Source: an uncultured Candidatus Melainabacteria bacterium (lineage in GTDB: Bacteria; Cyanobacteriota; Vampirovibrionia; Gastranaerophilales; Gastranaerophilaceae). Taken from it: a stretch of DNA of 35,913 nucleotides. The stretch covers positions 1-35,913 of the forward strand of contig CAKUZO010000010.1 of assembly GCA_934717895.1 (NCBI GenBank), read 5' to 3'. Under the pieces are notes generated by a model that was given only the letters and a program-made list of their open reading frames with translations, ran no database searches and was not told the origin of the DNA. The position numbers were made by a program, and so were the translations under genes. This document shows positions 24,474-32,491 of the stretch, piece by piece (position 1 is the stretch's first letter; every line of letters starts with the position of its first letter).

Positions 24474-24661
24474 CACAATACTGCCGTTTTGTAGAAGTCA
24501 ACCCTGTGGAATTTTAAGCTATCACATGGTTTTACGGTTTTTTACCATGCAATCATGCTCATGGCATGGGTTTCCATGATTTCAGGCAGTGTAAACTTTT
24601 GTAAAAATATCTTCCACCATGCCCGTTTTGAGGCATGGAAATATTCAGAAACACTATATTT
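24474..24661 (-). other. Structured CATG-rich intergenic sequence, candidate ncRNA or long 3' UTR
   Basis: No gene is supported in the 387-bp gap 24275-24661. This part holds several hairpins. ATATcTTCCaccATGCC (24607-24623) pairs with GGCATGGAAATAT (24632-24644). AATCATG (24551-24557) pairs with CATGATT (24575-24581). ACCATGC (24544-24550) can alternatively pair with GCATGGGT (24564-24571). CATG occurs eight times between 24525 and 24637, far more than expected in AT-rich DNA. It may be the 3' UTR of the 24662 gene or a separate small RNA ending at the terminator-like stem. Confidence 0.45.
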
Positions 24662-25108
24662 TTAGCACCAAAAACCGTTTATACCGAACATGGAAGGGCC
24701 TGCAAACATAAATGGAGTTCCGCAACAGCAACCACCAAAATAATTCCCGACAAAACCTCTTCCATAAGGACCACAACCATATATAGATGATGTTACAAAC
24801 GGATTACAACCATACATCATTTGTGGTGATGACATTATACTTGCCATCATTAGTGCATTTGTTGCCGCCGTTTCATTACCGGTCTTATTTGCCATTGAAT
24901 TTATTGCATAACCAATATAACTGCCGGTGTTCTCCTGAATATTACGTGCCACAGCATTACGCATTACACCTGTTGCTGTATTCATTCCCAAATTCATCAA
25001 TGCATCAGATCTTGGCGTTCCATTTTGCACTGCATTATTATAATTAAGTGCATTGCCCAAAAGCGTATTAACTGTACTTATTGCATATATTGCGTTATCT
25101 AAACCCAT
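24662..25108 (-). CDS. Hypothetical protein with Gly/Cys/Phe-rich tail
   Basis: I do not recognise this 148-residue protein. Residues 1-95 are helical and Ala/Asn/Met-rich, without a signal peptide. The last 50 residues are rich in Gly, Phe, Tyr and Cys, with YGCNPF, YGCGPYGRG, FGGCCCGTPF and a final FWC: six cysteines in all. GAGAG eight nt before the ATG supports the start at 25108. A structural, sticky or modified tail is conceivable, but there is no modifying enzyme next to it. The long structured region that follows could be its 3' UTR. Confidence 0.6.
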   Translation of the reverse strand: MGLDNAIYAISTVNTLLGNALNYNNAVQNGTPRSDALMNLGMNTATGVMRNAVARNIQENTGSYIGYAINSMANKTGNETAATNALMMASIMSSPQMMYGCNPFVTSSIYGCGPYGRGFVGNYFGGCCCGTPFMFAGPSMFGINGFWC

Positions 25109-25282
25109 AATTATCTCTCATTTTAAGTGTGATATATATATAAAGTATATAAATTCAGAAAAATTGTCTTTTTTTACTATTTTGTAAACAATTGTTACAA
25201 AGACGGGGCGATTTATTAAAGGTTTTGCTTGATTTTGCCGACTAATATAACAAGGAAACTTATAAAAAGGGATTGATGAATT

Positions 25283-25786
25283 ATGTCTATGAGTGTTTAC
25301 AATGCAGAATATAAATTAGGGATTAACCGCTCTACTTTGCAACAAGTTTCAAATGAAATCTTGAAACGTGCTGCCGAAAAGAATAGTCAATATAACACAA
25401 ATTCGTCATCTGTAAAAAATATTTTTCAAAATACGCAACAAAACTTGGGAATTGACTTATATAAAGGCAATGTAGATACGTCAGTTGCACGTCAGGTTGC
25501 GATGAACAATTCAGGATTACAAATTCAATTATCGCAAGATGCTTTAAAATCTATTCAATACTTGAATTCACAAGCTGTCAATAATGTTCAAAAAAATGTT
25601 GAAGGCAAAATCTCCATCGCACTAAACGAAGGCGTCGGCAACACTCAAAAAACAGAATCTGCTCCAAAATTCAATAGTATTGTAAGTTTGGCTACCGGCA
25701 AGGATAAAAACGGTTCTGCACCTTCATATAAAGGCGAATTTTTGTTTATCAAAAAAGATAAAGAAAAAGAAGAAATCGTTGCATAG
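25283..25786 (+). CDS. Hypothetical Asn/Gln-rich protein
   Basis: The 167-residue protein has no recognised domain, signal or membrane span. It is rich in Asn, Gln, Ser and Lys, predicted helical around SKTLQQ-type segments (RSTLQQVSNEILKRAAEK) and SQDALKSIQYLNSQAVNN. The C-terminus is strongly charged (KKDKEKEEIVA). The composition recalls flagellin- or filament-like coiled coils only loosely. GGGATT about ten nt upstream is a weak ribosome site. It diverges from the 24662 gene and ends at a perfect palindrome shared with the converging TPR gene. Confidence 0.6.
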   Translation: MSMSVYNAEYKLGINRSTLQQVSNEILKRAAEKNSQYNTNSSSVKNIFQNTQQNLGIDLYKGNVDTSVARQVAMNNSGLQIQLSQDALKSIQYLNSQAVNNVQKNVEGKISIALNEGVGNTQKTESAPKFNSIVSLATGKDKNGSAPSYKGEFLFIKKDKEKEEIVA

Positions 25787-25795
25787 AAAATAAAA

Positions 25796-25817
25796 TCTTA
25801 AAGAAATTTCTTTAAGA
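25796..25817. terminator. Perfect 22-nt palindrome between converging genes
   Basis: TCTTAAAGAAA is followed directly by TTTCTTTAAGA. It lies between the stops of the 25283 gene and the TPR gene. The low G+C makes a weak stem, so this is a probable bidirectional terminator rather than a sure one. Confidence 0.55.
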
Positions 25818-25850
25818 CTTTACACTATTGGGCAAATATAAATTGCGCCA

Positions 25851-27608
25851 TTAAGATATTCTTCTAATCATCTCTTGTGCTTCTTCACACTCAGGGAAAG
25901 ACTCCGTTATCTTATCTAAAACTTTAAGTGCCTCGTCTGTTTTGCCAAGTTTTTCATAACAATTTGCACTGTTAAGCAATAGATTTATGTTCAAAGGATT
26001 TTCTTTGAGCATGTGTTGAAAAATTCCGTTTGCCTGTTCATAGTTTTTCAACTCATAATAACAAAGCCCCAACATGTGTTCACAGTCGTGCGTTTTAGCA
26101 ATTTCATAAGATTTTACAAAGTACATTTTTGCATCTTCATATTCTTTTTGTAAAAACTTGATTTTACCCGCAATAAAGTACATAAAATCATTATTCGTTT
26201 CATGATGAAGCGCGTGCTCAATTTGTTCATAAGCTTTGTCGAGGTCATTCAGATGAATTTTATTTAATGCTGAAAAACCAAGAGCATCTGTGTGGTGAGG
26301 TTCAATCGCAAGTGCTTTTTGGTAATATTCATCAGCCTCTTTAAATTTTGTTGTTGCGTGTAAATAATTTGCGTATTCAAACAAAACATCAAAATTATCA
26401 GGAGCAAGCTTCAATGCCTGTCCAAATTCATCTTGTGCATAATCAAATAAACGTTTTTGAAGATAAATTATCCCCAAATCTTTGTGTGCAAGTGCGAATT
26501 CAGGATTAAGCTCAATAACTTTTTTCAAGATTTTTTCAGCCTTGTCCATATCGTTTGTGCGAACACATAGATTTGCGAACTCGTAATAAATCTCAGGAGA
26601 AACATTTCCTTGTATAATAATTTTTTCATACAAGACCTTTGCGTTGCCAAACTGTCCGATTTTAATATAAATACTTGCAAGCTTACGCAACATTGAAACA
26701 GATTTCGGATTCATCAAAACAAGTTGTGCCAAAATTGTTATCGCACTTGTGTAATCCTCGATTGCATCATAGCAACATGCCAGATTATATTGAAAATTAT
26801 GCTTATCAGGGTTGTGCACAGAAAGCGTTTTGTAATGTTTAATTGCTTCCTCAAACTGTTGTGATTTAACCTCAGACAGTGCCAGTGAAACAAGATAACT
26901 GTCTTGTGGCTCTATGGAATAAGCCTTCCTAAAATATTCACAAGCTTCTTTGTGCTTGCCTTGTAACTGCAAAATAGAAGCTATATTGAAATATGTGATT
27001 GAATTTTTAGAATCCAATTCGCTTGCTTTTAAAAAGTTTTCGTATGATTTTTCTAAATTCCCAATTGTGATATAGCAAGTTCCAAGGTTGTTATACAATT
27101 GCGAATGTTTTGGATTTAGTTCAAGAGCTTTTTCCAAATATTCAATTGCGTCCTCAAATTTTTTCAACGCCATAAATGCAGTTCCGATAATATAATAAAT
27201 CGTATAATCATCTGTCACAACATCAAGAGCTTTTTTAGCGGTATCAACAGCTTTTTGAGGTTCTTGATTTTTTACATAAACAATTGCCAAATTTTTATAA
27301 GCATCAATATAATCGCTTCTCATTCGCAAAACTTCTTCATAAGCAGCGATTGCATGCAGAAAATCGTCCTGATTATCATAGCAATTAGCTAAATAAAACC
27401 AACTTGTAGCATCATCTTTATATTTTACAACTGTTTCAAAAACAGATTGTCCTTCTTTATATTCACCAAGATTTACGTGGCAAAGTCCTAATAATTTCAA
27501 GGCTTCCACGTCTTTTTCGTCACCTGTAAGTAATTCTTGAAGAAGTTTTTTAGCTTCTTCATATTCTTTATTCTCAATAAGTCCGTTAATTTTTTCCATA
27601 TTTTCCAT
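25851..27608 (-). CDS. TPR-repeat protein
   Basis: The 585-residue cytoplasmic protein is built of some sixteen TPR units, with repeated patterns such as YNNLGTCYITIGNLEKSYEN and AHKDLGIIYLQKRLFDYAQ. It has no signal peptide and no fused catalytic domain such as an OGT or kinase. It resembles the 16703 protein in style but carries more repeats. There is no clear ribosome site before the ATG at 27608; an in-frame second ATG lies at 27599. It stands alone between converging and diverging hypothetical genes. Confidence 0.83.
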   Translation of the reverse strand: MENMEKINGLIENKEYEEAKKLLQELLTGDEKDVEALKLLGLCHVNLGEYKEGQSVFETVVKYKDDATSWFYLANCYDNQDDFLHAIAAYEEVLRMRSDYIDAYKNLAIVYVKNQEPQKAVDTAKKALDVVTDDYTIYYIIGTAFMALKKFEDAIEYLEKALELNPKHSQLYNNLGTCYITIGNLEKSYENFLKASELDSKNSITYFNIASILQLQGKHKEACEYFRKAYSIEPQDSYLVSLALSEVKSQQFEEAIKHYKTLSVHNPDKHNFQYNLACCYDAIEDYTSAITILAQLVLMNPKSVSMLRKLASIYIKIGQFGNAKVLYEKIIIQGNVSPEIYYEFANLCVRTNDMDKAEKILKKVIELNPEFALAHKDLGIIYLQKRLFDYAQDEFGQALKLAPDNFDVLFEYANYLHATTKFKEADEYYQKALAIEPHHTDALGFSALNKIHLNDLDKAYEQIEHALHHETNNDFMYFIAGKIKFLQKEYEDAKMYFVKSYEIAKTHDCEHMLGLCYYELKNYEQANGIFQHMLKENPLNINLLLNSANCYEKLGKTDEALKVLDKITESFPECEEAQEMIRRIS

Positions 27609-27656
27609 AACTTAATTATAGCTCAAAAATATAATACTTTACAGAAATTCAAAGCA

Positions 27657-27667
27657 TGTGGTATAAT
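27657..27667 (+). promoter_or_regulatory. Extended -10 box TGTGGTATAAT
   Basis: The same TGTGG-TATAAT element seen directly before several start codons here lies 54 nt upstream of a gene that does have a ribosome site. It shows that the element is a general promoter motif and not only a leaderless signal. Confidence 0.6.
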
Positions 27668-27720
27668 TGAATATCAACGCCTTTAAAATTCATCAAATTT
27701 TGTTCGAAAGGAACAAAATT

Positions 27721-28425
27721 ATGGGAAAAAAATCAAAAAAATATCCTGCATATTCATCAGGCACTGTAACTGTTAACGGCTCCACAAAAGCTTCTACATA
27801 CAAAAATAAAAACAATATAATTTCAGGCTACAATATGTCTGACGACGAAAAAAGAGCTTACGAATACGCTCAAAAAGCTTTTGCAGATGCACTTCCATCG
27901 GTAAACACTTTTGATAGCAATACTCAACAAAATATCCAAAATCAGTTAAATGCATACACTCTTGACGGTCAAAAAATGATTAACAACCTTTATAACCCGA
28001 TGCTAAAAGAGTTGAAAACCGACGTTGCTTCTCGTTTTGGCAACCTTGACAACTCAGTATTTATGGACAATTTGAATTCAATTGAGTCCAATCGTGCCGA
28101 CGCAATTAATAATCTTGCACAAGACGTATTGGCAAAACGCAATGAACTTGTGAATGATGAGCTTTCACAACGATATAATTATTTGAACTTTCTTCAAGAT
28201 ATCCAAAATCAAACAAATTCTAATATTTTAAACTTTTTAAGTGGCTCTCAATCGAACAGTTCTTCCGGAAACTCATATAATACACAAGCATACACAGCAA
28301 ATCGTGCAAATTCTTCAAGCACTTTCAACAATTACGCAAATCTGGCTTCGGGCATTATGAGTTCAATGGGACCTTATGGAATGGCAGCCTCTGCGGCTTT
28401 GCAAATTGCGAAAAAATATGTGTAA
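27721..28425 (+). CDS. Hypothetical Asn/Ser-rich helical protein
   Basis: The 234-residue protein begins MGKKSKKYPAYSSGT, with a basic, Ser/Thr-rich N-terminus. A long helical middle follows (EEKRAYEYAQ-like segments to about residue 165), then an Asn/Ser-rich linker and a hydrophobic Gly/Ala/Met C-terminus (SSMGPYGMAASAALQIAKKYV region). It is unknown to me. The ATG at 27721 follows AAAGGAAC at good spacing; an earlier in-frame TTG at 27667 overlaps the promoter. The architecture resembles some phage structural proteins only superficially, and no phage genes are near. Confidence 0.62.
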   Translation: MGKKSKKYPAYSSGTVTVNGSTKASTYKNKNNIISGYNMSDDEKRAYEYAQKAFADALPSVNTFDSNTQQNIQNQLNAYTLDGQKMINNLYNPMLKELKTDVASRFGNLDNSVFMDNLNSIESNRADAINNLAQDVLAKRNELVNDELSQRYNYLNFLQDIQNQTNSNILNFLSGSQSNSSSGNSYNTQAYTANRANSSSTFNNYANLASGIMSSMGPYGMAASAALQIAKKYV

Positions 28426-28505
28426 AACTTTGAACATACCTACACAACAATCCACAAACATATAATTAATACTATCATTTCAAATAAAATAATATAATAA
28501 ACAGT

Positions 28506-28525
28506 GGCGGGGTAAATATCCCGCC
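28506..28525. terminator. GC-rich hairpin between converging genes
   Basis: GGCGGG pairs with CCCGCC over an eight-base AT loop, followed by a T-rich tract. It lies between two converging genes. The TGGCGGGGT arm also occurs, on the minus strand, in the repeat island at 22.1 kb, so it may be a dispersed element serving as a terminator. Confidence 0.6.
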
Positions 28526-28559
28526 CTACTTTATTGTTTTTATAATAATAAATCTCAGA

Positions 28560-29879
28560 TTATAAGCAATACGCAAAAAGTTCTCCGACTCGCTTGTTGT
28601 AATTTCTACCATCTTCTTTTGCAAAAAGGTTTTCAAAATGGCTCAACGCTGTGCCATCAGTAGAAAACGTCGGATTTGTCATCATAAGTCTGTGAGTTGT
28701 TGTGTCGTGACGTAGCGGGAACAAGTCGTCCATCTGCATAAAACTTGGCAATTTGTCGCTTGCAAAATTGTAGGCAAATAATGCTGTATTCACTCGATTT
28801 AACTTTTGTTCGTACGACAAACCGCCTTCATAATTGTCATTTGTAACTTCTACCCCCGGAGCGTAAATTCGTTGGTATTTAAGCTTTTCAGATAAATTCT
28901 TTACCGCATTAAAGTCATCGCCGGTAATATAATCGGTTCCTGCATTTAGTCCCAAATTCAAATATCTTTTAAAGTCATCAGAACTTTTTTCCCCAACAAA
29001 ACTAATATCAGTTTTGCCCGAGCGTGAGCGAATTTCGTGCAAAATATACTGCATTTGCCCATAATTCGGTAAAGCTCCAACACCTGTGTAATTCTCCATA
29101 TCATAACCGCCTATATGCTTTGCAGAGTCGATAAACATACATTCAAAACCCAAATTCATCAATTTGATGCACTCTTTTATATAAATTTCAACGTGTTCCG
29201 AATTGTGCCAATTAAAAGTTTCATCGTTTTTATTATTTCTTGCAATTTTTATCTGATCGGCAGAAATTACATGGCGAAATCCAACTTTTAGCCCTCTAAA
29301 ATGCGCAAGGTCGACAAAAGCCTTCAATTGCTCGTCAGGCGTGATTTTATCGGCAATGGCATAATCTATAATATTGTCGCTGTAATTCGTGTTCAGGCGA
29401 ATTCCATAGAGCGAATTTTCTTCAAAAAATCCTTTTTCATAAGCGTCACCATAAATATTTTGCCAAATTTGTGACAAAATTATGCAGTTGGCAAAACTTC
29501 CGGCAGACGGCGGAATTGCAGGCAAAAGCTTTATGCAGCTTAGAATTCCATTACAAGTGCAACCGTTGTCCATAGTTGCAATTGCACGATTGTTTATCTC
29601 AATATAATTTGCGAGTCTACCCCAATTGTCGCCGTAATTCGGGGTTTTGATGTTGTCAGGAAATTTTTCGTAAAAAATACCGCTTTCTGACAAAGTTGCA
29701 ATAATTTCCACCGATTTTTTCAGTGGAAGTTTCAACGAATCAGCAGGCACAATATTGGCAAGCCAACGCTTGTTATAAGCTTTCCCGATACCATGAAAGG
29801 CAATATATTCACTAAAATCGTCCTTTTTAAGCTCGCAAGTTTCGCCGAGTGCATTCAATAATTTGTTTACGCAATTCAT
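28560..29879 (-). CDS. Divergent TIM-barrel protein, alpha-amylase-like
   Basis: The 439-residue cytoplasmic protein shows in order the four short motifs of alpha-amylase-type (GH13) barrels. GLKVGFRHVI (196-205) is in the strand-3/4 region, FIDSAKH (249-255) has a candidate nucleophile D251, FVGEKSS (294-300) has a candidate acid E297, and LRHDTTTH (389-396) is like the HD of region IV. The Arg two residues before the nucleophile, normally invariant, is Phe here. It may therefore be a diverged or inactive hydrolase, or a remote family. TATAAC sits exactly six nt before the ATG, with no Shine-Dalgarno. Confidence 0.55.
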   Translation of the reverse strand: MNCVNKLLNALGETCELKKDDFSEYIAFHGIGKAYNKRWLANIVPADSLKLPLKKSVEIIATLSESGIFYEKFPDNIKTPNYGDNWGRLANYIEINNRAIATMDNGCTCNGILSCIKLLPAIPPSAGSFANCIILSQIWQNIYGDAYEKGFFEENSLYGIRLNTNYSDNIIDYAIADKITPDEQLKAFVDLAHFRGLKVGFRHVISADQIKIARNNKNDETFNWHNSEHVEIYIKECIKLMNLGFECMFIDSAKHIGGYDMENYTGVGALPNYGQMQYILHEIRSRSGKTDISFVGEKSSDDFKRYLNLGLNAGTDYITGDDFNAVKNLSEKLKYQRIYAPGVEVTNDNYEGGLSYEQKLNRVNTALFAYNFASDKLPSFMQMDDLFPLRHDTTTHRLMMTNPTFSTDGTALSHFENLFAKEDGRNYNKRVGELFAYCL

Positions 29880-29885
29880 AAATAT

Positions 29886-29891
29886 GTTATA
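29886..29891 (-). promoter_or_regulatory. -10 box 6 nt before the 29879 start
   Basis: On the minus strand TATAAC is followed by ATATTT and the ATG. It matches the leaderless pattern, but the flanks are very AT-rich, so chance is possible. Confidence 0.45.
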
Positions 29892-29991
29892 AATAAATTT
29901 TTAAAAATTTTCATTATACAGAGTGGTAATAAAATTTTTGTTGGTGATAAAATTAAGTAGAAATAAGGATTAAAAATCAAGGAGAATGGTT

Positions 29992-30501
29992 ATGATTAAT
30001 GAAAAATTGGAAAAAGCTTTTAATTATCAAATTAACAGAGAATTGTATTCTGAATACTTGTATCTTTCAATGCAAGCGTATTTTGAAAGATTGAATTTAA
30101 AAGGGTTTGTAAACTGGTTGACTGTTCAAGTGCAAGAAGAACACGCTCATGCAATGGGAATGTTTGATTATTTGAACCAAAGAGGTGGTAAGGTTGAGTT
30201 AGAAGCAATCGAAAAACCTGAAACAGAATGGGCATCACCACTTAAAGTTTTCGAACACATTTTGACTCACGAAGAACTTGTTACATCATTGATTAACAAA
30301 CTTATGGACGTAGCAGAAGAAACAAAAGACAGAGCTGCAATTTCGTTCTTAAACTGGTATCTAAAAGAACAAGTTGAAGAAGAAGACAATGTTGGCAATG
30401 TTTTGGCAACATTAAGATTAATCGGCGACGACAAAAAAGCATTGTTGATGCTTGACAAAGATCTTGCAACAAGAACATTTGTTGCTCCTGTAATTGGTTA
30501 A
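29992..30501 (+). CDS. ftnA: Bacterial non-haem ferritin
   Basis: The 169-residue four-helix protein stores iron in 24-subunit shells. Ferroxidase ligands E17, E50, H53, E94, Q127 and E130 are all present in the expected helices (REL, QEEHAHAM, HEEL, KEQVEEE). This is the FtnA rather than the haem-binding Bfr type. The ATG at 29992 is chosen because AAGGAG lies seven nt before it; the in-frame ATG at 29986 is too close. A GATAAAAT -10-like box lies upstream. It diverges from the amylase-like gene. Confidence 0.93.
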   Translation: MINEKLEKAFNYQINRELYSEYLYLSMQAYFERLNLKGFVNWLTVQVQEEHAHAMGMFDYLNQRGGKVELEAIEKPETEWASPLKVFEHILTHEELVTSLINKLMDVAEETKDRAAISFLNWYLKEQVEEEDNVGNVLATLRLIGDDKKALLMLDKDLATRTFVAPVIG

Positions 30502-30568
30502 TTGCCAAAACTTATACCATTAATTTCTTGTTATTTTACGAGTAATTAATGAAAAATATGAAATTAAT

Positions 30569-30598
30569 TTAGTGGGGAAATTTAATTTTTCCCACTAA
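30569..30598. terminator. Bidirectional hairpin at the ferritin/PNP junction
   Basis: TTAGTGGGGAAA pairs with TTTCCCACTAA across a short AT loop (one wobble or bulge). It overlaps the stop codon of the PNP gene and lies 68 bp after the ferritin stop. T-runs are modest on both sides. Confidence 0.65.
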
Positions 30599-31398
30599 TT
30601 TATATCTCTAATAATTTCAACAACCAAAGACTTAAAATTAGCTTTCGCTTTGTTAGCGGCGTCGATAACCTCTTCGTGTGAAAGTTTTCCGCTTGTTTCA
30701 GAACTTGCAGCGTTTGTAATACAACTTATGCCAAGAATATTCAAACCACAATAATTTGCGACAATAGCTTCCGGAACAGTAGACATACCAACAGCATCTC
30801 CGCCAAGTCGTCTAATCATTTTTATCTCGGCAGGCGTTTCATAATTAGGACCTGAATTTGCCCAATAAACTCCTTCTTGAACGCTAATGCCAAGCTTTTT
30901 AGCACATTTTTCAGCAAGTTCTCTAAGATTTTTCTTATAAACTTCCGTCATATCAGGAAATCTTTCGCCTAATGTGCTGTCATTCGGTCCAATCAATGGG
31001 TTTGCCCCCATATTATTGATATGATCTTTTATAATCATTAAATCTGCCGGTCTGTAACTTTCATTAACGGCACCTGCTGCATTTGTGAGGATAAGCGTTT
31101 TAATTCCCAATGCCTTGAAAACCTTGATAGGATAAGTTATTTCTTGCATTGTGTGACCTTCGTAAAAATGATTTCTACCTTGCATCATCACAACTTTTTT
31201 GCCCATAATTTCGGCAAAAACAAGTCGTCCCTTGTGCCCTTGAACAGTTGAGGTTATAAAATTTGGGATATCGTGGTAGGAAACAGCCATATCACAATAT
31301 TCATCGGCAAGTTCTCCGAGTCCTGAACCTAAAACAATAGCAATTTCAGGCTTAAAGCCATTCGTTTTTTTGTTAATAAATTCAATAGTTTTCTCCAT
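30595..31398 (-). CDS. punA: Purine nucleoside phosphorylase (trimeric class)
   Basis: The 267-residue enzyme splits purine nucleosides with phosphate to free base and ribose-1-phosphate. Motifs include the phosphate-binding GSGLGEL (residues 24-30), VQGHKGRLV, RNHFYEGH, TNAAGAVN, WANSGPNYETPAEI and VGMSTVPEAIVA, in the order of the human-type/PunA family. AGGGG lies before the ATG at 31398. rpoZ lies upstream on the same strand but is separated by a strong terminator, so it is transcribed from its own TATATAAA-type promoter. Confidence 0.93.
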   Translation of the reverse strand: MEKTIEFINKKTNGFKPEIAIVLGSGLGELADEYCDMAVSYHDIPNFITSTVQGHKGRLVFAEIMGKKVVMMQGRNHFYEGHTMQEITYPIKVFKALGIKTLILTNAAGAVNESYRPADLMIIKDHINNMGANPLIGPNDSTLGERFPDMTEVYKKNLRELAEKCAKKLGISVQEGVYWANSGPNYETPAEIKMIRRLGGDAVGMSTVPEAIVANYCGLNILGISCITNAASSETSGKLSHEEVIDAANKAKANFKSLVVEIIRDIN

Positions 31399-31437
31399 AA
31401 TAATACCCCTTTATATAAAACGCATAAACACACGAAA

Positions 31438-31460
31438 AGGCACAAGATAACCTTGTGCCT
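31438..31460 (-). terminator. Terminator after rpoZ
   Basis: AGGCACAAG and CTTGTGCCT form a perfect nine-bp stem over a five-base loop. On the minus strand it is followed by TTTTCG, fitting termination of rpoZ. Confidence 0.88.
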
Positions 31461-31475
31461 AAACTAAAATTCTTA

Positions 31476-31718
31476 TTAACCAACTAATCTGTCATCATCT
31501 GCTTCGGCAGCTTTTACCATAATAGCATGCTCAACAGGATTTTCTTTTTTGTAAGTTGTGTCATAATTTTCTTCAAAGTTAAATTCATCGTGAGCTTTTT
31601 TTGCTTGATTTTCATCAACAAGTTTTTTTGCAAGTTCTGCAATTTCATAAACTAACTTGTATCTGTTATCTGTATTGTCGTTTAAGTCCCACGCAACTCT
31701 TATAATTTGATCCATCAT
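31476..31718 (-). CDS. rpoZ: RNA polymerase omega subunit
   Basis: The 80-residue protein has the omega pattern: NRYKLVYEIAELAKKLVDE (helix with the NR(F/Y)xL(V)xxxAxxA signature, here from residue 18). An acidic loop follows, then NPVEHAIMVKAAEADDD, the counterpart of the KPVxxAxxE segment of other omegas. Omega stabilises the beta-prime subunit. The loop between the helices is longer than in E. coli. GAGG lies about eleven nt before the first ATG; a second ATG follows directly. It is a divergent member, so the call rests on motif order. Confidence 0.72.
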   Translation of the reverse strand: MMDQIIRVAWDLNDNTDNRYKLVYEIAELAKKLVDENQAKKAHDEFNFEENYDTTYKKENPVEHAIMVKAAEADDDRLVG

Positions 31719-31807
31719 AAGTTAATATACCTCACTTTTTTAGTTTGTATCTTAATAGTATAATACAAAAACTTTTTTGGCAAGTAGCAAAAAATCAATA
31801 ATTGTTG

Positions 31808-31813
31808 TATAAT
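31808..31813 (+). promoter_or_regulatory. -10 box 6 nt before the mlaD start
   Basis: TTGTATAAT, six bases (CTGAGC), ATG at 31820. The box is a perfect hexamer and leaves no space for a leader. Confidence 0.6.
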
Positions 31814-31819
31814 CTGAGC

Positions 31820-32491
31820 ATGAAAATTTTTGAGGGTATGCACAAGTACATTTGGCTTGAATTCGGAATATGGTTTTTTATTCTGTGCATAGCTGTTTTT
31901 GGGTTAAGGATACACAATTATCACAAGAAAAAAGCTCTTGTAACCTATCAAATTTTCATGCCTGACGTAGATGGTTTAATTGTCGGCTCTCCCGTAAAAT
32001 TTATGGGCGTTCAAGTTGGCTATATCGGAAAAATTAAAATTGTGCGAGATGAAGTTTATCTAAAAATCGTCATGACCGATAAAAATGCAACTTTACCGAA
32101 AGGCTCGATTGCAACGGTTGAATTTAACGGAATGGGCGGTTCTAAATCGCTTGAAGTTTATCCGCCAACAAAAGAAAGTATTGCAATGAACAATCTTATA
32201 GCTGTTCAATCTCCAAAAAGATTGAATGATGCGATGGGACTTTTGAGCGAAATGTTTGACAAAATTGGTTCTATTACAACAAGACTGTCATTCTTTGCAA
32301 ATGAAACAGGGGTTACAGAATTGAATGGCGGTGTTGATATTGACGATATTCAATCTAATATGAACATTTTGGATAAATGGATAAAAAGTTTTCAAAAAAT
32401 AAAAGAAAGTGCGAATAGTGAAAGCACAAAACAAATTATAGAAAAAGGAGTTGAGGAAGATGGACAAATCGAAAGTTCGAATAATAAATAA
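31820..32491 (+). CDS. MCE-domain (MlaD-like) lipid-transport protein
   Basis: The 223-residue protein has one N-terminal membrane span (about residues 13-31). It is followed by an MCE domain, roughly 40-118, recognisable by YQIFMPDVDGLIVGSPVKFMG, the VGYIGKI turn and LPKGSIATVEFNGMGG. MCE proteins form hexameric periplasmic rings that carry lipids between membranes; chloroplast TGD2 and MlaD are relatives. No permease or ATPase partners are in view. The start at 31820 is fixed by a TATAAT six nt upstream. The last 32 bases overlap the start of upp. Confidence 0.82.
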   Translation: MKIFEGMHKYIWLEFGIWFFILCIAVFGLRIHNYHKKKALVTYQIFMPDVDGLIVGSPVKFMGVQVGYIGKIKIVRDEVYLKIVMTDKNATLPKGSIATVEFNGMGGSKSLEVYPPTKESIAMNNLIAVQSPKRLNDAMGLLSEMFDKIGSITTRLSFFANETGVTELNGGVDIDDIQSNMNILDKWIKSFQKIKESANSESTKQIIEKGVEEDGQIESSNNK

